A stretch of 5,251 bases of DNA from Candidatus Woesearchaeota archaeon (GTDB lineage: Archaea > Nanobdellota > Nanobdellia > Woesearchaeales > UBA525), in assembly GCA_023252315.1 (NCBI GenBank), contig JAJPEB010000097.1, forward strand, positions 1 through 5,251. The letters are read 5' to 3'. A program made the position numbers and the translations under genes. This document shows, piece by piece, positions 1 through 3,736 of this stretch; the stretch's first letter is position 1, and the number at the start of each line of letters is the position of its first letter. The notes below the pieces were generated by a model. That model was not told the DNA's origin, ran no database searches, and worked only from the letters and a program-made list of their open reading frames with translations.

Positions 1-93
1 CCGGTCTTCGCGCTGGGCCACGCGCCAGGCGATGTTGAGAAACCGCGGGTCGCCGTTCTGCTCGCGGATGGTCTGTTCGGTGATGGTGGTCAC
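1..93 (-). CDS. Unrecognised protein, N-terminal fragment (runs off left edge)
   Basis: A reading frame on the minus strand is open from a GTG at 93 to the window edge (31 codons). It begins (M/V)TTITEQTIREQNGDPRFLN and continues IAWRVAQREDR. The composition is that of a real soluble protein, with mixed charged and hydrophobic residues and an amphipathic look, and not the Arg/Ala/Pro-rich shadow type seen in other frames here. The frame is also open upstream of the GTG, into the end of the lipoprotein gene, so the start is not certain. There is no clear Shine-Dalgarno and no TATA box in the 40-nt gap, so it probably shares a transcript with the lipoprotein gene. I do not recognise the family. 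A helical DNA-binding or accessory protein is possible but unsupported. Confidence 0.5.
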   Translation of the reverse strand, partial: MTTITEQTIREQNGDPRFLNIAWRVAQREDR

Positions 94-133
94 GAGGTCG
101 CCGCCGCCGGTCGCGGTGCGTCGGGCGGTGCGC

Positions 134-1117
134 TCAGCCCTGCTGGGAGGGCAACTCGAGCCCGTTGCCGTACCTGTCGCCACGCGCGTTGAACGTGGGC
201 GTCACGGACTGCGCCTCGATGAGCTTCCCGTCGGGCCCTCGCACCTCCTTCTGGAGCGGGATCCCGTAGAGGGCGTTGACGCTGAGCGTCGTGGTCTCGC
301 CATTGGGGTCGCGGAACACGTAATCGTCGACGCTGAAGCGCTTCCCCTCGAGCACGAGCGTGCGGTTCGCCTGCACGGAGGACGGCTTCCTCCCCTCGCG
401 CTCCTTGATCCAGTCGAGCGGGCCCGCGGGAGGCGCGAAATGGGTATCGTAGCGGATGACGGGGTTGCGGTTGGGGTAGTCGGGGATGCAGTTCTTGATT
501 GCATAATCGATGCCGCGCACGTAGCAGCCGTCCGTCTTCTTGGTCGAGAGGTTCGTATCGAGGTAGTTGATGAGCGGGAACGACCTGTCCTCGACCGCGT
601 TGATGAGGTCCTGGTCGTCGCTCTGGTACTGGTACTGCGAGCGGCTCACGTTCCCGTTGCGCGCCCACAGGAGCCACTGCGCGGAGATGTAGCGCACCCG
701 GTCCTGCTCGGCCCACACCCAGAGCTTGCCGTAGTCGTCGCTCTGGATGAAATAGCTGAAGCTCGAGGTGGAGTTCCACACGCGCCCTACGGAGAGCGGG
801 GCCGGCCCCGTCGGAACGGGAGCCTTGGGCGGCTGCGCGCTCGCGTTGCCCGCGGCCGTCTCGTTGCCCGAGAAGGGCTGGCCTGGCGCGGTGATGTTGC
901 CTGCCCTCGTGGAATTGGAGGAGGAGTTGCCCGACGCGTTGAGGTGCTGCGCGGGCGGCACGACGCCGGGCTGCGCGCTATCGCATACGCCATCGCCGTT
1001 CACGTCGGCGCAGCACCCGAGGTCGGCCATGATCTGGCCCTGGGGGCACGCCACGGGGGCGCGCGCGCAGGCTGCGAGGACGAAGGCGAGCGCGAGGAAG
1101 AGGACGGCCGTTCTCAT
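134..1117 (-). CDS. Secreted lipoprotein with sequon-rich linker and LolA-like domain
   Basis: This is a 327-residue protein probably anchored on the outer face of the membrane. A hydrophobic signal peptide ends in a lipobox, L14-A-A-C17. A short module follows, with C24, the pair C35-C36, then D-V-N-G-D-G-V-C45-D. This is a CC-D-x-N-x-x-G-x-CD arrangement that could form a disulfide-held, Ca-binding-like loop. Residues 50-107 are an Asn/Ser/Thr/Ala/Pro linker with six N-x-S/T sequons (N60, N64, N68, N74, N85, N91). The rest (about 108-305) is a beta-rich domain with a YxW...DRVRY strand pair, a Cys pair (DGCYV, KNCIP), and a late pattern of TLVLEGKRFSVDDYVF then LYGIPLQKE. That pattern recalls LolA/LppX-type lipoprotein folds; this is an inference from pattern only. 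The ATG at 1117 fits the signal peptide. It has no Shine-Dalgarno and may be leaderless. The partner or cargo is unknown. Confidence 0.88.
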   Translation of the reverse strand: MRTAVLFLALAFVLAACARAPVACPQGQIMADLGCCADVNGDGVCDSAQPGVVPPAQHLNASGNSSSNSTRAGNITAPGQPFSGNETAAGNASAQPPKAPVPTGPAPLSVGRVWNSTSSFSYFIQSDDYGKLWVWAEQDRVRYISAQWLLWARNGNVSRSQYQYQSDDQDLINAVEDRSFPLINYLDTNLSTKKTDGCYVRGIDYAIKNCIPDYPNRNPVIRYDTHFAPPAGPLDWIKEREGRKPSSVQANRTLVLEGKRFSVDDYVFRDPNGETTTLSVNALYGIPLQKEVRGPDGKLIEAQSVTPTFNARGDRYGNGLELPSQQG

Positions 1118-1142
1118 GCGATGGCGTGGGAATGGAATGCGG

Positions 1143-1155
1143 CTATAAAGCTTTA
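1143..1155 (-). promoter_or_regulatory. Proximal TATA/BRE of the lipoprotein gene
   Basis: Read on the minus strand this is GTAAAGCTTTATAG, with TTTATAG centred near 1146. The ATG at 1117 lies about 29 nt downstream, the distance expected from an archaeal TATA box to the transcription start. That would give a leaderless or nearly leaderless mRNA, which suits a gene with no Shine-Dalgarno. The 10-bp palindrome TAAAGCTTTA (1146-1155) overlaps it and might be bound by a dimeric regulator. Confidence 0.45.
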
Positions 1156-1175
1156 CCTGCGGCGGCGCTATGCCC

Positions 1176-1192
1176 TATTTAAGGGGTTTTTC
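1176..1192 (-). promoter_or_regulatory. Distal TATA/BRE of the lipoprotein gene
   Basis: The minus strand reads GAAAAACCCCTTAAATA, with an A-rich BRE-like stretch before TTAAATA. It predicts transcription starting near 1153, giving a leader of about 36 nt without a Shine-Dalgarno. It is a better match to the consensus than the proximal box. The two may be alternative promoters, or only one may be used. Confidence 0.55.
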
Positions 1193-1323
1193 ATGTTTCC
1201 GGAGGTCGAATTCGCCCATGGTGGAACAAAATGCTCTGTGCTGATGGGCTTTGTGCGCGCATGATGCATATGCTGTTTTCCTCCGCGTTCGTAGACGGGA
1301 GCGGGGATCTTTCGCCCTGCGCA

Positions 1324-1338
1324 GAAAGACTTAAATGA
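1324..1338 (+). promoter_or_regulatory. TATA/BRE of the Cys-rich exported protein gene
   Basis: GAAAGACTTAAATGA combines a BRE-like GAAAGA with the TATA element CTTAAATGA. Transcription is predicted near 1360, leaving a leader of roughly 37 nt that contains the Shine-Dalgarno at 1383-1391. Confidence 0.6.
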
Positions 1339-1382
1339 ACAGGCAGCTTCCCGCTCCTTGAAATCACCTTTTTGTCATCACA

Positions 1383-1391
1383 GAGGAGGAG
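1383..1391 (+). promoter_or_regulatory. Strong Shine-Dalgarno deciding the ATG at 1397
   Basis: GAGGAGGAG ends 5 nt before ATG 1397. It complements the CCTCC end of 16S rRNA. It decides in favour of ATG 1397 over an upstream in-frame TTG at 1358, which would add 13 residues (including CHHRGG) ahead of the signal peptide. Confidence 0.8.
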
Positions 1392-1396
1392 TCACA

Positions 1397-2782
1397 ATGG
1401 GAAGATTCGGCAACGTGGTTCGTACAACGATCGCAGCAGGCGCCATGGCGCTCGCGATGGGCGCGGCGCCCGCCCCTGCGGCGGCAGACCAGACCATGGA
1501 TCGCCTCGTGCAGATCCAGCGCGGCGAGGGCCAGAAGCGCGGCCCCGAGTGCCTCCCGGACAAGCCGGCGGACGGCTCGCAGATGCGCCGCTGGACGACG
1601 GAGATGTACCTCGCTCCTGCTCCTGCCGATGACTGCGGCACGAAGGTGATGGGCGCGGTCTGCACCGAGCCCGACCCGACGGCGGACCCGCTCTGGCGCA
1701 GGCCCTCCTGCCTTGAGGAGAAGGTCCAGCTCAAGGGCAGGGACACCGTGGTCTTCCTGCGCAACGATGCGCGCACGATCCCCGTCGAGAACGCGAACAA
1801 CGGCATGTATCTCGCATTCAGCACGACCGGGCAGCCCGAGATGCGCAACGCGGCCCTTCCTCCGTGGAATTTTGTGAAGCTCAACAATGAGACTGGCACG
1901 GCTCCGCTCGGCAACACCGCGGACAACTATCGTCTCAAGCTCTCTGCCCGCGCAGGCCAGCAGGGCAACGGCGCAGGAATCAAGGCGCAGACGATCGACA
2001 ATCTCACGACGCGCTTCTACACGGGCCCTGGCGGTGTCACGAGCGTGGTCAACGCGCAGGTCGTGGACGGATGCCCGGTCGGCGGAAGCTACAGCCTCAG
2101 GGTGACGGGCGACGCGGCGGTCCCGATGTCGCTCGCTGTGCTTGACCAGGCGACTGGCCAGACGCAGAAGATCGTGGTCAACAAGGGATCCGTCAATGGC
2201 AACTACAAGCTCAACGCGCCCTGCGCGGCGGCGACGCCGACACAGGTGCCCTACGCCACGTCGCTCGATTCGTTCGCGGCGAGCGCGACGGACCTCGGCC
2301 TGTCCTTCAACGGTCAGTGCGCGTGCCCCGCAGGTGACACGGTCTGCGAGACGGATGTCAAGCTCCTCTACGATGGGGCGATGGGCATCGGGCGCAACCC
2401 GATCGTGGCGATCCAGCCGGCATCGTGCAGCGGCATTGCGGTTCCTGCAGGAAGCAGCTCCCGCACGTACGCACTCACGGGTTATCTCGTCGATGGCGAC
2501 GGGACTCCGTGTGGCACCGGGCTTGGCGGCGCGCGTAAGATCGGCACCGCGATGATCGATCTCGGCCAGGGCGACGTCGCTCCTATGCGCGTGGTCGCAT
2601 CGAGCGGTTCGGGCATGGAGATCGGGCTTGGCGGCTACGATCCTGCGACCGGCAGCCCGAAGACGGACTTCAAGGTGGACTTGGGGACGCTCGGCTCGAG
2701 CTCGGGAGTGTACATGCCCAAGGTCAAGGACGTGGTAGCTTGCGCGACGTACGAGCGCGCCAAGTTCTGCCCGCCCCAGTAG
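1397..2782 (+). CDS. Exported Cys-rich protein of unknown function
   Basis: This is a 461-residue protein that I do not recognise. Residues 1-30 form a Sec-type signal peptide: a short basic start (R3, R9), a hydrophobic Ala/Met core and an A28-A-A30 cleavage site before D31. There is no lipobox and no C-terminal hydrophobic anchor, so it is probably released or held by partners. The mature part has 13 cysteines, including C-x-C followed by CPAGDTVC (C308, C310, C317), which suggests disulfides. It is rich in Gly, Thr, Ser and Asn with short hydrophobic beta-like segments (about 100-300 and 320-450). It has two sequons (NET, NLT). A VDGDGT loop near residue 380 is Asp/Gly-rich but too short to call a Ca site. 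Codon use matches coding sequence throughout, and the TAG stop is followed by a long pyrimidine tract. A surface-matrix or adhesive role is only a guess. Confidence 0.88.
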   Translation: MGRFGNVVRTTIAAGAMALAMGAAPAPAAADQTMDRLVQIQRGEGQKRGPECLPDKPADGSQMRRWTTEMYLAPAPADDCGTKVMGAVCTEPDPTADPLWRRPSCLEEKVQLKGRDTVVFLRNDARTIPVENANNGMYLAFSTTGQPEMRNAALPPWNFVKLNNETGTAPLGNTADNYRLKLSARAGQQGNGAGIKAQTIDNLTTRFYTGPGGVTSVVNAQVVDGCPVGGSYSLRVTGDAAVPMSLAVLDQATGQTQKIVVNKGSVNGNYKLNAPCAAATPTQVPYATSLDSFAASATDLGLSFNGQCACPAGDTVCETDVKLLYDGAMGIGRNPIVAIQPASCSGIAVPAGSSSRTYALTGYLVDGDGTPCGTGLGGARKIGTAMIDLGQGDVAPMRVVASSGSGMEIGLGGYDPATGSPKTDFKVDLGTLGSSSGVYMPKVKDVVACATYERAKFCPPQ

Positions 2783-2790
2783 GCGCGCAA

Positions 2791-2832
2791 TTCTTTCCTT
2801 CTCCTTTTCTTTCTCTCTTCTTCTCTCTCCTT
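2791..2832 (+). terminator. 42-nt unbroken pyrimidine tract after the exported protein gene
   Basis: Starting 8 nt after the TAG stop, 42 consecutive bases are C or T, with T runs of 2-4. No stem precedes it. Archaeal RNA polymerase terminates at U-rich tracts without a hairpin, so this is the likely terminator of the rightward transcript. It also lies ahead of the convergent gene and would limit read-through into it. Confidence 0.6.
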
Positions 2833-2969
2833 ATCCTCGACTGCTCTGGAATGGAACCTAAGAGGCGCTCCAAGAAAGCACACTCCGTTCTCTGCGCAAC
2901 GACGAATGGACAAGGCGCAGCGCTCCCGCTACGCTCCAGGATCCGATGCTGAACGGACACTGCTGAGAA

Positions 2970-2983
2970 AGGCCTATTGGCCT
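2970..2983 (-). terminator. Small hairpin overlapping the nucleotidyltransferase stop codon
   Basis: On the minus strand AGGCC-AATA-GGCCT forms a 5-bp stem with a 4-nt loop, starting within the TAG stop codon and followed by TTCT. The flanks (GAAGAAA and TTTCTC) can extend the pairing with mismatches. It may mark the 3' end of the leftward transcript, but it is short and the T-run is weak. Confidence 0.35.
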
Positions 2984-3434
2984 ATTTCTTCGCGTGCATG
3001 CTCGCGCGCTTGACGAGCTCCGACGAGCTGCTCACCTTGCCGCCGTGGCCTACGTTGAACACGAGCTTGATGCCCATGCGCTTCGCGACCTCGTACTCTG
3101 GCGTCGGGATGTCCGTGTCGTCGGGCTTGCGGTCGCCCCCGTTCGCGAACACGTCGGGCGCGAGGCGCTCGAGCTCTGCCGCGACGGACATGTCTGTGGG
3201 CTTCTCGGGATGCCCCGTGATGATGACCTCGTCGACGCAGCGCAGCGCCCGCAGGACCTCGGCGCGCTCCTCTTGCGGCATGAAGACGAACCCCTTCTTC
3301 GCGCGCAGCCAGTTGTCGTTGTTCGCGATGACGACGAGCCTGTCGCCGAGCTTGCGCGCCTCCTCGAACATGCGGATGTGGCCCACATGCACGGGGTCGA
3401 ACCCGCCGCTCACCGCAACGACCGTCTGCTTCAC
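2982..3434 (-). CDS. HxGH-family nucleotidyltransferase (TagD/RfaE2/RibL-like)
   Basis: This 150-residue cytoplasmic enzyme should transfer a nucleotide from CTP or ATP to a phosphorylated substrate, releasing diphosphate. Counting from the GTG at 3434, GGFDPVHVGH (10-19) carries the H16-x-G-H19 nucleotide-binding motif. ERAEVLRALRCVDEV (56-70), APDVFANGGDR (92-102) and KVSSSSELVKR (133-143) match the conserved helix, the GGD segment and the ISST-like triphosphate motif of the family. The length is normal for a stand-alone domain. The substrate cannot be fixed: heptose-phosphate adenylyltransferase, glycerol-phosphate cytidylyltransferase and archaeal FAD synthase are all close relatives. The frame is open 15 codons further upstream to an ATG at 3479, but a TATA box lies inside that extension, so the GTG is preferred. 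It converges on the exported protein gene. Confidence 0.9.
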   Translation of the reverse strand: MKQTVVAVSGGFDPVHVGHIRMFEEARKLGDRLVVIANNDNWLRAKKGFVFMPQEERAEVLRALRCVDEVIITGHPEKPTDMSVAAELERLAPDVFANGGDRKPDDTDIPTPEYEVAKRMGIKLVFNVGHGGKVSSSSELVKRASMHAKK

Positions 3435-3457
3435 GCTGCGGGGGGAGGGAGAGGTGG

Positions 3458-3471
3458 TATTTAAACATTTC
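3458..3471 (-). promoter_or_regulatory. TATA/BRE of the nucleotidyltransferase gene, leaderless start
   Basis: The minus strand reads GAAATGTTTAAATA, a BRE-like GAAA followed by a near-consensus archaeal TATA box. Its centre is about 27 nt from the GTG at 3434, so transcription should begin at or within a base or two of the start codon. A C-rich stretch with no Shine-Dalgarno lies between them, as expected for a leaderless mRNA. Confidence 0.7.
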
Positions 3472-3667
3472 TTTTGCACCTACTCAGGAGTAGTTGTTTT
3501 GTTGCCTCTTTCCAGGAGACCCATTTCGGTGCGGGGCGCGGGACCTCCGGCTTTGTCGTCGTAGGCGTCTTGAAGCGGGGCGCGGCGACGCACGCATGGA
3601 ACGCCATGGGAGAGCATCGGGATCCGGGCATGCGCGGGAGGCGTCGTCCGGAGGGGGGAGTGATCGC

Positions 3668-3682
3668 GAAACTTTTATATAC
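3668..3682 (+). promoter_or_regulatory. TATA/BRE of the glycoside hydrolase gene
   Basis: GAAACTTTTATATAC joins a BRE-like GAAAC to the TATA element TTTATATA (3674-3681). Transcription is predicted near 3704, giving a leader of about 30 nt to the GTG at 3737. The box reads TATATAAAAG on the other strand, so it could also work weakly leftward. Confidence 0.65.
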
Positions 3683-3706
3683 TGGTATCAGAGAAAAGTA
3701 TACCAG
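3682..3706. promoter_or_regulatory. Inverted repeat between TATA box and predicted start (operator candidate)
   Basis: CTGGTAT (3682-3688) and its exact complement ATACCAG (3700-3706) are separated by 11 A-rich bases. The arms abut the TATA box and reach the predicted transcription start, so their centres are 18 bp apart, near two helical turns. A dimeric repressor bound here would block polymerase. An RNA hairpin is less likely because most of the left arm lies upstream of the predicted start. Confidence 0.45.
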
Positions 3707-3724
3707 CATAGTAACAACGGCAGC

Positions 3725-3730
3725 AAAGGA
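3725..3730 (+). promoter_or_regulatory. Partial Shine-Dalgarno supporting GTG 3737
   Basis: AAAGGA ends 6 nt before GTG 3737 and 3 nt before GTG 3734. It is weaker than the site at 1383-1391. No comparable site precedes the other candidate, GTG 3773. Confidence 0.4.
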
Positions 3731-3736
3731 ACAGTG

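Larger units (their letters stand above)
1118..1396. other. Divergent intergenic region between two secreted-protein genes
   Basis: This 279-base stretch separates the lipoprotein gene (leftward) from the Cys-rich exported protein gene (rightward). It is more AT-rich than its neighbours and holds promoter elements for both directions at 1143-1192 and 1324-1338. The middle, about 1200-1310, shows no convincing ORF, tRNA or strong hairpin. An 8-bp palindrome, CTGCGCAG (1317-1324), sits just upstream of the rightward BRE and could be a regulator site, but it is short enough to occur by chance. Confidence 0.6.
3435..3736. other. Divergent intergenic region with two promoters
   Basis: This 302-base stretch separates the leftward nucleotidyltransferase gene from the rightward glycoside hydrolase gene. 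It holds a TATA element at each end (3458-3471 and 3668-3682). The middle, about 3480-3660, has no tRNA or strong hairpin. A 48-residue frame on the minus strand (3607 to 3461) is the only ORF there with protein-like composition at its C-terminal half (PKWVSWKEATKQLLLSR), but its last codons coincide with the TATA box of the next gene and it has no Shine-Dalgarno. It is not called as a gene. Confidence 0.5.

Noticed and set aside
32..1264. Long plus-strand frame (410 codons) over the lipoprotein gene
   Set aside because: It is antisense to a gene with a signal peptide, lipobox and domain-like sequence. Its translation is Arg/Ala/Val-rich without motifs, as expected from a GC-rich shadow frame.
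1378..1926. Minus-strand frame of 182 codons inside the exported protein gene
   Set aside because: It overlaps the signal peptide coding region of the plus-strand gene and has no promoter or ribosome-binding site.
2860..2945. Repeated GCGCTCC/ACGCTCC words in the convergent region
   Set aside because: The units are 7-8 bases with uneven spacing and no conserved spacer length, so they are neither a CRISPR nor a convincing repeat array.
2635..2960. Short frames across the convergent intergenic region
   Set aside because: Their translations are dominated by the purine/pyrimidine tract (runs of Lys, Arg and Glu, or of Phe, Ser and Leu), and no start signal is present.
3480..3660. Possible tRNA or small structured RNA between the divergent promoters
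   Set aside because: No T-loop (GTTCGAATC-like) sequence, acceptor-stem pairing or C/D-box pair was seen on either strand.
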